Positions 45,293 to 55,453 of a stretch of 64,000 nucleotides of DNA are shown here, piece by piece (the first letter of the stretch is position 1; every line of letters begins with the position of its first letter). This stretch comes from Lepidodermella squamata. Its lineage: Eukaryota > Gastrotricha. The translations under genes were made by a program, and so were the position numbers. The notes beneath the pieces were generated by a model, which ran no database searches, had not been told where the DNA came from, and saw nothing but the letters and a program-made list of their open reading frames with translations. The stretch spans positions 1,922,001 through 1,986,000 of the forward strand of contig JBLDXI010000002.1 in NCBI GenBank assembly GCA_047495785.1. The letters run 5' to 3'.

Positions 45293-47148
45293 TTACATGC
45301 TAGCAGGCTGGCTATCGAAAATATCTTTCAAGCGGTTTATTTGTTCAAAATTCTGACATCCCGTTGCCGCTTCATTGTACTTCAATCGCGTTGAACAGTC
45401 AAGACCCGGGCATCTAGGTACAACGCGTTTGTCGATGTGAGGCGGAATGTACTGGCGAGCACACTCCATGCACATATCATGGTGCAACTTCATGCAACTG
45501 ACTCGCGGAAAAATATCCCCCACCTTAACATATTGTTTGCATTTGCAGCAGTAAAACGTCGGCGCGGCAGCTCGCATTACCTGAGACGGTGTCGGCGAAT
45601 CACTGCTGGAAGACGCCATTTTTATATCTCCCAGTAAACCCATCGACGATATGGCGGACTGGATCGACGATGCGGTCAACACCTCGCCACGTAGAAAGCC
45701 GGAAAATTCCGCGTCTTTTTTTTCAATTGTTTTGCCAGAGTGACGACCAGATGTCCAAGGGACGTGACGTTTAACGTTTAGCTACAGTGGATTCACCAAT
45801 CCAATCGACGATGGCGAACTAACACGGTTTGTATACCATTAAATTTGATTTGACCCGCTTCATTTTCGAAATTGGAAATCCTGTAATTTTTCAAAATTCA
45901 TTAGAAAAATAATTTCTATCTCATGCTACTCGTATTTTTGTTACAGGTCGATTGCCATCGAGTGCTATCAGCGGCTGGCTGACCGCAATGTCGCCATCAT
46001 TCGCGACTTTTTTGTAAGAGATTATAAACATCGGCGCCGTAGCCGGAACAGATACCATCTGATAAAAGGTCACCCGTCCACCCCGGATATGCCGCGCCCC
46101 AAGCGCCGGCAATTGCTAGAATAAATTCGAAATTCGGAATTCGCATGTCGTTAACATTGGATAACATTGGATTTTTTCTATTAATTTTGTTAATCGCTCA
46201 ATTTACTCAGTACTCTCATACTCAACTAGGGCGAGAAAATGTAAATATTTCAACAAATTCAGCAAAAGCCGTGAGTCGCGCGCAAAACTGCATCGCATTG
46301 AATAATAAAATCGAGCAATAAAACGATAAAATTTCATTTTTCAATAAATTTGATTTGTAGTGTGTGTGCGCGTGTGTCTCATAAATGCTCCGCAGTTTGT
46401 CAAAAATGTGCGCAAGTTTGTCACAGAAAGGGATGGCCCAAAACGCAGTACATTCATGTTAACTATCTAGTTTGTCACAAATGTGCGCGATATCATATAC
46501 AAATCTGTTACAAGTTTAACATCGGTGTCTCGCCTTAAGGGGGCTCAACTCCAAATCGGGTAAATTTGCAATACCATTTCCATTGGCGATATTAAGCCCA
46601 GTAACTTAGATATTCTCTGCGCGCTGGCCATTCCAAATCAATTTGACGCGACTGATTGCTGCATCCAAGTCAGTGACGATGTAGCAACAGGCTCCAAGGC
46701 GATCTGCTCGCTCCTCACAGTCGAAAACCAGAAATCGGCTCGGGCTCTGAACGATGATCGCCAGCGTTTCTTGGCCGTTATTCAGCAACAAAGCGTGAGG
46801 TCGAAAAGCTGTTTCATCGATGTCGGTATTGCCAAACTCGCTTATGAGCTCAGCTAAGCTCATTCGAAGTGCTTTTTCGATTCGAAAACCGCGCCTGTAG
46901 CGTTCCACTTTGCTGATGATCAAATCAGGCGTGGGGTTCTCCAGGATGAAATCAATTCCAGGGCAAGTTCGCAAAATTTCCTGCATCAGCGATGGCGTGG
47001 GTTCAACGAAGCGTTTTCGCAATAAAGTTGTTATGCTGGGGAGAAAACGAAGGCTGGCTTCAAACGCGATAATTAGACTTGTCCATTTTGCTATGCGAAG
47101 GCTATGCAGACAATCGTCGCATCGAATAATAATATCATAAGTAGCCAT
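45293..47148 (-). pseudogene. RING-family gene E, split and stopped
   Basis: The 5' half (47148-46606) starts MATYDIIIRCDDCLHSL and has the usual domain (PTPSLMQEIL, HALLLNNGQETLAIIVQSPS, FLVFDCEERADRLGACCY). It ends at an in-frame TAA after RAENI, although the frame continues VTGLNIANGNGIANLPDLEL. The 3' half (about 45775-45293) resumes LGHLVVTLAKQLKKKDAEFS, then a RING (FYCCKCKQYV; SCMKLHHDMCMECAR; RCPGLDC). About 770 bp of unrelated sequence separates the halves. Hence a family member disrupted by an insertion plus a nonsense change. Confidence 0.8.
45947..46123 (+). other. Possible orphan terminal exon
   Basis: Within the insert that splits RING E, a TTTTTGTTACAG acceptor is followed by a 58-codon open stretch with natural-looking codon use: SIAIECYQRLADRNVAIIRD, FFVRDYKHRRRSRNRY, HLIKGHPSTPDMPRPKRRQL, then LE and stop. 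No upstream exon is visible, so it may be a captured gene end. Function unknown. Confidence 0.35.
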
Positions 47149-47628
47149 CGTAATATTTTCGAGCAGAGGCTTTTATATTATATAATGAGCGTGAACTAAT
47201 TTTATGAGATGTTTAAACTAACGAAATTATCCCTAATATAGGTACATGTGTTTAGTATGAAGGTGCTTCCTTATCTTCGCCGCATGTCTCTTACGTCCTT
47301 ATCACGTCTTTTGCAAAGACAGTTACATATATAATTTGCTGGTAACTTTCCAAAAGTGCCTTGCCTCTCCAAACCAGCTAAAAGAGGTTTTCTCATCTTC
47401 TTTTTTCTATCTGGAAGCAGAGCTCGAAATTTTAAAATTTCTAATAAAACCTGAAATTCATTTTTTCAAGTCGTCAAACTTTTCACTCGTAATTCGAGAA
47501 ATTTACTAAGCTCCGCTTTTCACTTGGCAAGTCTTGGCTCTTGGCAAGATAAATTTTCATGATTCATCTTCGTTGCGCTTTAAAATGATTCAAACTCGAA
47601 CCTACAACAACTATATGTCGCTAATATA
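47149..47628. other. Upstream of RING E, no gene seen
   Basis: AT-rich, with the TTTTGCACAGAG- and CTTATCTTTCGCC-type words shared by the upstream regions of RING B and D (here CTTATCTTCGCCGC), i.e. a conserved paralogous promoter region. Confidence 0.45.
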
Positions 47629-47868
47629 CAGGGTGGTCAAAAAAATTGGGCAGAAGGCGAATTCGATGCGCGTCAATTTAACACTTTACGCGCCGGGGTC
47701 CTAGCGAGAAGCCATTCCTGTATCGCCGGGGTATTTTCGACGTGCCGACCAAAAAATTCGACCCCCATATTATGATACTTTCTGGCAGAGGACAGAATTC
47801 TAAGACCATTGGTCGATGTCCCGAATTTTTTTGACTCATCCTTATTACGTAATGTTCAAAAAACCATT

Positions 47869-48015
47869 ACGCACATTTGCGTATGCGGCGCCAGGCGGTA
47901 GAACGCATACGCACATGTGCGTATATGGCTATTTGCTTCAAATTGTGTTTACGCACCTATGCGTATACGGCGCTAGGTTGAAGACTGTGATTACGCATAT
48001 TTGCGTATGCGGCGC
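47869..48015. repeat. Palindromic ~42-bp repeats, left group
   Basis: Four copies of ACGCA-(C/T)-AT-x-TGCGTAT followed by GCGGCGCC or ATGGCT, starting 47869, 47909, 47951 and 47993. Confidence 0.85.
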
Positions 48016-48095
48016 CACGCAGATGTTGCAGCTAGCAGGTGTGGGAGAAAGCATACTTTTTTAATTTCACTCATTTCTCTCTACTATTTCGAATA

Positions 48096-48263
48096 ATGTC
48101 ACGCGTCAAACAACTTAACGCCATCGCTACTGCATCTCTTGAACTTAGTTCATCCTCCAAGAATGATGATAAGGAAAGTGATCCTGATTTTGTCACTGAG
48201 CGAATACCCCGACGGCAGCCCCAACGGCGACGAGCCGCATCTGTTGCTTTTGATCAAATTTGA
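48096..48263 (+). CDS. Short open frame inside the TA element
   Basis: Begins MSRVKQLNAIATASLELSSS, then an acidic and a basic stretch (KNDDKESDPDFV; RRQPQRRRAAS) and stops after 55 codons. Codon use looks coding-like and the composition resembles the N-terminus of some DNA transposon proteins, but no domain is present. May be the remnant of a transposase gene. Confidence 0.3.
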   Translation: MSRVKQLNAIATASLELSSSSKNDDKESDPDFVTERIPRRQPQRRRAASVAFDQI

Positions 48264-48449
48264 TCGCCTTATTGTTTTCCAATTTTTTGCTGATCGCAGC
48301 TGGTTTGTAAAAATGTGAATCATCATTGATTTCATATTTTGAAATATGGCGAATCAGATAGTTCAGTGAGGAAATGAAAACCCGAGTCGGGTACAGATTA
48401 ACCAAAAAAGAGAGCGACACCAAGTTGCTTCTGATTACAACTTTATTTA

Positions 48450-48489
48450 TAACGTGCGACGTTTCGGTCCTTGCGTGGACCATCATCAG
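48450..48489 (-). ncRNA. Hammerhead-like ribozyme motif, copy 1
   Basis: Minus-strand copy of the motif described at 50026-50065, within the terminal repeat of the inverted copy. Confidence 0.5.
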
Positions 48490-48580
48490 GCTACAACAAA
48501 AGAAAACACAACAAGAAATTATTACAGTAAAAGACAAAAGCACAACAAGGTATCAGGATGAAAATAGAAACTAGAAACTG

Positions 48581-49968
48581 TCAAAATAGCTTTAATTTTA
48601 TTGAGTCGGACTGCACGTTCAGGCTCACAGCAATCTTTGTCTGCTTGATGAGTAGACTTTCGTGGACCAAGCAGTCCCACCTGTTGCGACACTTGCGTAA
48701 TACTTTGAAGTGAGCATTGATGTCAAAGCTATCAGGCAGTTTGTGTGTGGCCAGATGTTTGCCAATTGAACTCGAAGCGAGCTTGTGTTCCTCGACTCGT
48801 TGATGTAGGTGCCGCGTGGTCATCCCGACATAGCCAGCGTCACACTGGCCACATGAAAAACGATATACGACGCACTGGCGGTTTACGAGTTCAGGCTTGA
48901 TCTCCTTCGCTCCGAAATTTTCGATGATTTTCCGGCTTGTGAACATGGCCTGAACCGCCACCCGGAGTTTTCCAGAAAGATCGTTGAGCCTCATCTTGAC
49001 TTGTCGAGCAATTTTCCCGTCTTTGTAGGGTAACACAAAGCGTACAGGTTCGATCTTCGTCTCCTCAGTTTTTATACCATTGGGGTAGACTTTGTCAACA
49101 AATGATGCCAACAGCTTCTCAAACATGGCTAAAGGGTATTGAAGATTCAAAAAAGTTTTTCGCAGATGATCAACTTCCCTGCTGAATCCGAGCCATTCAC
49201 TGTTAAGCCGGTAGGCGCGATACAGCATGGTCTTGATGAGGCACGTCTTATACTTGGTGTCGGTGTGACTCTGGAAGTGCAACAACAGCCCGGTGTCCGT
49301 TGGTTTGTGGTACACCTCAGTCTTCAGAACCGACCCAGTTGTCTTCACGAGGGCACCGCAGAAAGCGATCTGGTTGTTCTGTTCAATTTCCATGGTGAAT
49401 TTCACCGACGGATGAAGACCGTTGAGTACTTCGAGGAAATGATTCGCTGCAGTTACGCCTTTCATGATAGTCAGAGTATCGTCAACAAACCGACGATAGA
49501 AAGCGGGCAGTTGTTTGCTCTTGCTCAGGCGTTCTTCCAGCATGCTCATGAAGGCATTGGCCATTAGTGGTCCAAGTGGCGAGCCCATCGCGACGCCTTC
49601 GACTTGGATGTATAAGGAACCATTGTAAGTGAACAGCTGATCCTTGACTGCTAGATTTAGCAACGTTCGCAGGTTGTCCTTAGTCAACTTGAGTTTATAT
49701 TTTCGGTTGAACCATCCGCCTCTGAAGGCTTTGTCCACGAGATACTCGATGGTTTCGGCAACCGGAACGTTCGTGAAGAGTGAAGTCACGTCGTACGAGA
49801 CCAGAATTTCTCCAGGATTCAGTTTCAAACCGTTAACTTCTTTCTCGATGAAATTCAGGATATCAGGTATCATCCTGTCATTCGAAGCGAGTGGCTTGAG
49901 AAGTTGATCCAGCCATGCAGCCAATTTGAAGTTGTAGGTGCCAGTCGCCGACAAGATCGCCGACCTTG
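48581..49968 (-). pseudogene. Inverted 5'-truncated Penelope copy
   Basis: The last ~460 codons of the same protein on the minus strand, beginning ILSATGTYNFKLAAWLDQLL and ending at the same stop; the encoded sequence is identical to the full copy. It joins the central terminal repeat at 49968, so a frame appears open up to 50263, but that leader is repeat-derived. Confidence 0.9.
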
Positions 49969-52526
49969 TTGTGCTTTTGTCTTTTACTGTAATAATTTCT
50001 TGTTGTGTTTTCTTTTGTTGTAGCCTGATGATGGTCCACGCAAGGACCGAAACGTCGCACGTTATAAATAAAGTTGTAATCAGAAGCAACTTGGTGTCGC
50101 TCTCTTTTTTGGTTAATCTGTACCCGACTCGGGTTTTCATTTCCTCACTGAAACGCGACAAAGATCTGGAACTGTTTCGGAGCATCGAGAACACGAGCAA
50201 GAAGCTGACCAACTGCATGCTCGCTATCGATTTCAACCGTTTGTGCCAAAACTTCGCCGTCACTCCGACGTATGCGCGGGTTTCAAGCGATAAAGCGGAG
50301 AGGTGGACTCAATCAAGTGCTACGTACGAACGAAACTGCATACAGGAAGAATTACAGTCGAAGCTCGAAACACTTCAAAGTCTCAGGACAGAATTTACAT
50401 CATTATTCAAAGTTGCTCGGAAGCGATGGAAGCCCTTCAGATACATGGTCTGCCTCGCTGTGATCAGCCGGCTACATTGGAAGCATTATTCAGATGCATC
50501 AGAAACGAACATCGAAAAATTTTCCAGATTAATTGAGCCGAAAATTGACGTCGACAAGCACATTGTGAATTTGTCAAACTACAGACTCTCCTTCTTCGAG
50601 AAACTGGCGTTATGCAGAGGCCTCAACTTCTCACTACCAACGAAAGTCACAAAACAGGAAGTGCTGGCCGCCTTCGAGAAAGGATACTGGCAACTGGACA
50701 AGCAACTAAACGACGAAAAGCGCCCCCTAGCTTCTTCTACGGTGAAGTCGATTGCATTGCACTATGCTGATGCGAAGTCCGACGCGGGCCCGCGATCCCT
50801 TCATCGCGCAATCCAACGACTGGCGAAACGTTCAGATATTGTCATAACGGAACCCGACAAAGGATCCGGAGTGGTGATTATGAATGCAGACGACTATCAC
50901 CGCCTTCTGCATGAAGCTTCAGTGGCCGATACGTCGAAGTTTGTTCAAATCAGCAGTGAACGACCTAGAATGCCCGGAAAACCTCCGAAGTATTATCATC
51001 CGCTGTTGGACCGTGAGAAGGAGCTCAATGAAGCAGTTGGTAACATTCTTCCAAAGGTCTTGGCAGAACAAGTAAGGAGCAAAGGTGCTAGGCTAGCTCA
51101 CCTCCGCGGGCTCCCGAAGATTCACAAGAATCCAACTGCTATGAGACCGATCTTGTCGGCGACTGGCACCTACAACTTCAAATTGGCTGCATGGCTGGAT
51201 CAACTTCTCAAGCCACTCGCTTCGAATGACAGGATGATACCTGATATCCTGAATTTCATCGAGAAAGAAGTTAACGGTTTGAAACTGAATCCTGGAGAAA
51301 TTCTGGTCTCGTACGACGTGACTTCACTCTTCACGAACGTTCCGGTTGCCGAAACCATCGAGTATCTCGTGGACAAAGCCTTCAGAGGCGGATGGTTCAA
51401 CCGAAAATATAAACTCAAGTTGACTAAGGACAACCTGCGAACGTTGCTAAATCTAGCAGTCAAGGATCAGCTGTTCACTTACAATGGTTCCTTATACATC
51501 CAAGTCGAAGGCGTCGCGATGGGCTCGCCACTTGGACCACTAATGGCCAATGCCTTCATGAGCATGCTGGAAGAACGCCTGAGCAAGAGCAAACAACTGC
51601 CCGCTTTCTATCGTCGGTTTGTTGACGATACTCTGACTATCATGAAAGGCGTAACTGCAGCGAATCATTTCCTCGAAGTACTCAACGGTCTTCATCCGTC
51701 GGTGAAATTCACCATGGAAATTGAACAGAACAACCAGATCGCTTTCTGCGGTGCCCTCGTGAAGACAACTGGGTCGGTTCTGAAGACTGAGGTGTACCAC
51801 AAACCAACGGACACCGGGCTGTTGTTGCACTTCCAGAGTCACACCGACACCAAGTATAAGACGTGCCTCATCAAGACCATGCTGTATCGCGCCTACCGGC
51901 TTAACAGTGAATGGCTCGGATTCAGCAGGGAAGTTGATCATCTGCGAAAAACTTTTTTGAATCTTCAATACCCTTTAGCCATGTTTGAGAAGCTGTTGGC
52001 ATCATTTGTTGACAAAGTCTACCCCAATGGTATAAAAACTGAGGAGACGAAGATCGAACCTGTACGCTTTGTGTTACCCTACAAAGACGGGAAAATTGCT
52101 CGACAAGTCAAGATGAGGCTCAACGATCTTTCTGGAAAACTCCGGGTGGCGGTTCAGGCCATGTTCACAAGCCGGAAAATCATCGAAAATTTCGGAGCGA
52201 AGGAGATCAAGCCTGAACTCGTAAACCGCCAGTGCGTCGTATATCGTTTTTCATGTGGCCAGTGTGACGCTGGCTATGTCGGGATGACCACGCGGCACCT
52301 ACATCAACGAGTCGAGGAACACAAGCTCGCTTCGAGTTCAATTGGCAAACATCTGGCCACACACAAACTGCCTGATAGCTTTGACATCAATGCTCACTTC
52401 AAAGTATTACGCAAGTGTCGCAACAGGTGGGACTGCTTGGTCCACGAAAGTCTACTCATCAAGCAGACAAAGATTGCTGTGAGCCTGAACGTGCAGTCTG
52501 ACTCAATAAAATTAAAGCTATTTTGA
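49938..52526 (+). CDS. Penelope-like reverse transcriptase/GIY-YIG protein
   Basis: Uninterrupted frame of 862 codons that runs through the internal terminal repeat; a start after about 50150 is equally possible. RT core: YDVTSLFTNVPVAET, VEGVAMGSPLGPLMANAF, YRRFVDDTLTIM (FVDD box), IAFCGALV. C-terminus: GIY-YIG endonuclease (YRFSCGQCDAGYVGMTTRHL, QRVEEHK, KCRNRWDCLVHESLLIKQ), preceded by the CxxC-type Cys residues usual in this group. The protein copies the element's RNA at nicked target DNA. No stops or frameshifts, so possibly still active. Confidence 0.92.
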   Translation: MPVADKIADLVVLLSFTVIISCCVFFCCSLMMVHARTETSHVINKVVIRSNLVSLSFLVNLYPTRVFISSLKRDKDLELFRSIENTSKKLTNCMLAIDFNRLCQNFAVTPTYARVSSDKAERWTQSSATYERNCIQEELQSKLETLQSLRTEFTSLFKVARKRWKPFRYMVCLAVISRLHWKHYSDASETNIEKFSRLIEPKIDVDKHIVNLSNYRLSFFEKLALCRGLNFSLPTKVTKQEVLAAFEKGYWQLDKQLNDEKRPLASSTVKSIALHYADAKSDAGPRSLHRAIQRLAKRSDIVITEPDKGSGVVIMNADDYHRLLHEASVADTSKFVQISSERPRMPGKPPKYYHPLLDREKELNEAVGNILPKVLAEQVRSKGARLAHLRGLPKIHKNPTAMRPILSATGTYNFKLAAWLDQLLKPLASNDRMIPDILNFIEKEVNGLKLNPGEILVSYDVTSLFTNVPVAETIEYLVDKAFRGGWFNRKYKLKLTKDNLRTLLNLAVKDQLFTYNGSLYIQVEGVAMGSPLGPLMANAFMSMLEERLSKSKQLPAFYRRFVDDTLTIMKGVTAANHFLEVLNGLHPSVKFTMEIEQNNQIAFCGALVKTTGSVLKTEVYHKPTDTGLLLHFQSHTDTKYKTCLIKTMLYRAYRLNSEWLGFSREVDHLRKTFLNLQYPLAMFEKLLASFVDKVYPNGIKTEETKIEPVRFVLPYKDGKIARQVKMRLNDLSGKLRVAVQAMFTSRKIIENFGAKEIKPELVNRQCVVYRFSCGQCDAGYVGMTTRHLHQRVEEHKLASSSIGKHLATHKLPDSFDINAHFKVLRKCRNRWDCLVHESLLIKQTKIAVSLNVQSDSIKLKLF
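50026..50065 (+). ncRNA. Hammerhead-like ribozyme motif, copy 2
   Basis: CTGATGA box, stem II TGGTCC/GGACC with loop ACGCAA, GAAA box, then a short stem III ACGT-CGC-ACGT. The order and spacing match the catalytic core of minimal hammerheads known in Penelope-like terminal repeats. Stem I pairing is not obvious by eye, so activity is uncertain. Confidence 0.55.
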
Positions 52527-52617
52527 CAGTTTCTAGTTTCTATTTTCATCCTGATACCTTGTTGTGCTTTTGTCTTTTACTGTAATAATTTCTTGTTGTG
52601 TTTTCTTTTGTTGTAGC

Positions 52618-52657
52618 CTGATGATGGTCCACGCAAGGACCGAAACGTCGCACGTTA
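52618..52657 (+). ncRNA. Hammerhead-like ribozyme motif, copy 3
   Basis: Same motif in the downstream terminal repeat; sequence identical to copy 2. Confidence 0.55.
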
Positions 52658-52932
52658 TAAATAAAGTTGTAATCAGAAGCAACTTGGTGTCGCTCTCTTT
52701 TTTGGTTAATCAGATAGTTCAGAAATAAAAAATTCAGCGATAACAGAAAATCGATAACCGATAATCGATAATCGATAATCAGTGATTTCTTGAGTGAAAA
52801 TGCATTTTTTGGTGATTATGACAACAAATTTGAAAACTAAAGGTGTGAATTGACTTTGGACTACTGTTAACTAATTTTTCAAAGCGATGGGTACGGCAAA
52901 AAAAAAATCGCAAAGAAGCCTCACTCATGGAT

Positions 52933-53042
52933 ACGCACATTTGCGTATATGGCTATATTCTGCAAAAATCTGCATACGCACATGTGCGTATATGGCTATT
53001 CTCTGCAAATTTTCGTATACGCAAATGTGCGTATACGGCGCG
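52933..53042. repeat. Palindromic ~43-bp repeats, right group
   Basis: Three copies of the same palindrome (starts 52933, 52976, 53019) with ATGGCTAT or ACGGCGC tails, matching the left group at 47869-48015 across the Penelope insertion. Confidence 0.85.
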
Positions 53043-53364
53043 TAAAGTGTTAATGAGAAATTTTAAGAAGTTGAAGAATTTCAAGCCTTCTTTTGCCAAT
53101 GGAACTCCTTAATTTCTTGAAACTCGTCATTAAATTGATACGCATCGAATTCGCCTTCTGCAAAATTTTGTGGCCACCCTGTATTGATTTTGATTACGCC
53201 GAGTCTAAAATGAACAACTATCTGAAAGCGCGACGTAAACCAAATGCCTAACTTATCACTCATCTTCGCAATATACGTAACTTGCTTTTCTCATCAATTC
53301 ATGATTTACAAGAGCATTTTATTATTAAAATCAATCGGCAAAAAATGAGCAGGCTTTAAAAATT

Positions 53365-54734
53365 TCAGCGGCCGGTTATCAGATCGGCATTATTTTCAAC
53401 TAACGAATTTGCTGGGGTACTGCCACCTTCGATGTAACTGATTAGAACAGGCGGTGCAATGGGCCCAGGGCACACCATTTCGCGAAGGTCGCCGAGCATG
53501 TTTCCACAGCAGCCGTAAAAAGTCGGTTGCTCACGGGTTCGCCAAACCTTTTCCTGGCAATGAAGCGTGTAGACACCCTGCGAGGATTGCAAGGGCGGGC
53601 TTGAAGTCGACTTCGCAATCAACCGTGGCTGCGGCTTTCGAACAGCTGGAGCTTCTTTTTCCTGAATCTCCAAACTTTCTTCAAATTTCCGCTGCTTCTC
53701 CCGCTCGATTCTTAGATACTGACGATAGTGGCGTCGCAAATTTTCGATTTGTTCACTGCTTAGAGATTCCGATGATGAACCTGTCAGATTATCTCTCGTT
53801 TCAACAACTGGCTCCAACTTGTGCAGTTCAGGTATTTCTTCCACCGGCGTGACAACCTTTAAACCAGCTTGTAATAACTGGCTTTGTTGACTGCCTCGAA
53901 CATTTAACTGAGGGGTCGGTGTAGACATTGACTGTGAGCTCAAATTTCCAGCATCTTCATCAGTTTTCCTCCGAATAATTCGATTTTCGTGACATTTCAG
54001 ATGCCGAGTATTAAAAGCTCGATCTCCGCAGCAAGAAATAAATTCAGCCTATATTAAATTAGTAATTAATATCGCTTCTATTTCAAGGGATGAAAACTGA
54101 CCTCGTCATTCGTAGTCGCAAAGGTCCGTTTTTGGCACTTTGCCAACCGAATTCCATTACCCAGTCCAGCTGGTCCAATCAATTCGGGCTTTGAGCCGCC
54201 ATCTTTCGAATTCACCTCCAGCGAGTAATCATCTTCATAAGATGCCAAGCCTGGTCTATTGATTTTCGCAAATACCTGGTTCGGCATGTTAACAAGATCC
54301 ACCCCGGGTATTTTCCGGTTATTATTCCCCTGAAATTTCCTTGGTTTCACAATCGGCCGGTCGTAGCCCTGGTGCTGAACCATGCCAGGTCGGTAGTACA
54401 AGTGTTGATACCGGTCATTCGTCGTCATTTGACCCGGCCGTGCTACGACCGGGTTCAATCGATGAAACTGCGGGTATAGACTGGTCTGCCGGCCTAATTG
54501 CACCCGGTAGGCCGGTTGGGGCACCTTCGCCGCGTGAGGTGCGGCATGAAAAACGGCTGATTGGCGCGGTTGGACCGCGTGCGGCCGCATCGCCGCCGCG
54601 ACCACCTGCCGAGGCTGGTTATAAGCCGCCCGCGGTGGTACCATCGGCCTGTTGTTGTTCCGGAACCCATGCAACGTGCCTACGTTCAAGATTAGGCCCA
54701 ACACGGCGGTTAAAATTAAATAGTAATTTTTCAT
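53365..54734 (-). CDS. Secreted protein with CCG cysteine motifs
   Basis: Two exons, 54734-54102 and 54048-53365, phase 0 (donor GAG/GTCAGT, acceptor ATATAG); 438 codons. Signal peptide MKNYYLILTAVLGLILNVGT. Then a long Pro/Gln/His/Arg-rich region, and two copies of a Cys motif: CQKRTF...FISCCGD...LKC (spanning the splice) and CQEKVW...FYGCCGN...VC. Each is roughly C-x12-17-CCG-x9-12-C, faintly like galaxin-type extracellular repeats. Between them lies a Ser-rich, then Glu/Arg-rich probable helix (EQIENLRRHYRQYLRIEREK). Likely an extracellular matrix or cuticle protein; family not recognised. Decayed partial copies at 40040 and 44880. Confidence 0.75.
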
Positions 54735-55453
54735 GCGAATCTATACATAAAAAATAATGAATTTTATATAAAAAATATTTAAAAAATATATTAAAATATT
54801 AGTGAATTTTGATTAATTAAAAATTTGGCAAGGGTTATTTTCTAATTAATTTTGCGAAAAGCTGGTGGTATAAGATATTTAGCATGGTTGTTAGCGAATA
54901 TTTTTTTTCGGCCCAGGCAAAACAACCGGCCGCGTTATTTCAAATCCCGACAGCTTTCACTTCTACGCGAATAAATGATGGTAGGTATATTGCAGGTATA
55001 CGTAAATACTCATTCAAGCCCGTGCCGTCTATTCATTATTTTCGCTGTTCTATCTTTGATGTTTATTAATTGCTGTAGAAAAACGCAGAGGTGCAAACAA
55101 ACAACAAAGCGTTTGTTCAGTTTCACTGGATTGTTCACCACTGTTGTGTGTTATAATATTATTTTTATAATCATTATCATCTCTCATCTTCAGCAGGTAA
55201 TGATAACATGCTGTAAAACAATCCAGTCGGATATTTATACTCAAGTTTTTAAACATGGAAAAAGCGAGCCGCTAGCGAAATGCCAAATTTATTCATCAAC
55301 AATCTTAGGAAGACTTGGATAAAAATAAATTTAATCGATTTTTTCACGTGAAAATAATGATTGAAAAAAATAATAAAATCGCGTGCTCACTTATATATAC
55401 GAATTTGTTTTCGAATAAATGACGTAAAATAGTTTTTTTTGGAAATTTAAGCA
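54735..55453. other. Divergent intergenic region
   Basis: Sits between the minus-strand secreted gene and the plus-strand fucosyltransferase, so it must contain both promoters. Very AT-rich; TATATATA near 55393 lies about 60 bases before the fucosyltransferase ATG. No coding seen. Confidence 0.45.

Larger units (their letters stand above)
48367..52707 (+). mobile_element. Penelope-like element with inverted truncated copy
   Basis: 15-bp target duplication AATCAGATAGTTCAG (48352-48366; 52708-52722). Structure: a 5'-truncated minus-strand copy (49968 to 48367), a central terminal-repeat block (about 49969-50150), a full plus-strand ORF and a second terminal repeat (52545-52707). Partial inverted copies of this kind are usual for Penelope-like elements. 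The two overlapping coding stretches look identical, which implies a recent insertion. Confidence 0.92.
47629..53181. mobile_element. TA-flanked DNA element hosting a Penelope insertion
   Basis: Ends CAGGGTGGTC...GCAGAAGGCG and GGTGGCCACCCTG-type complement; about 60 bp of terminal inverted repeat including CAGAAGGCGAATTCGATGCG. TA at 47627-47628 and 53182-53183. Without the nested Penelope element it is about 1.2 kb and has no transposase, so non-autonomous. Both internal flanks hold ACGCACATGTGCGTA-type palindromes. Confidence 0.85.
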
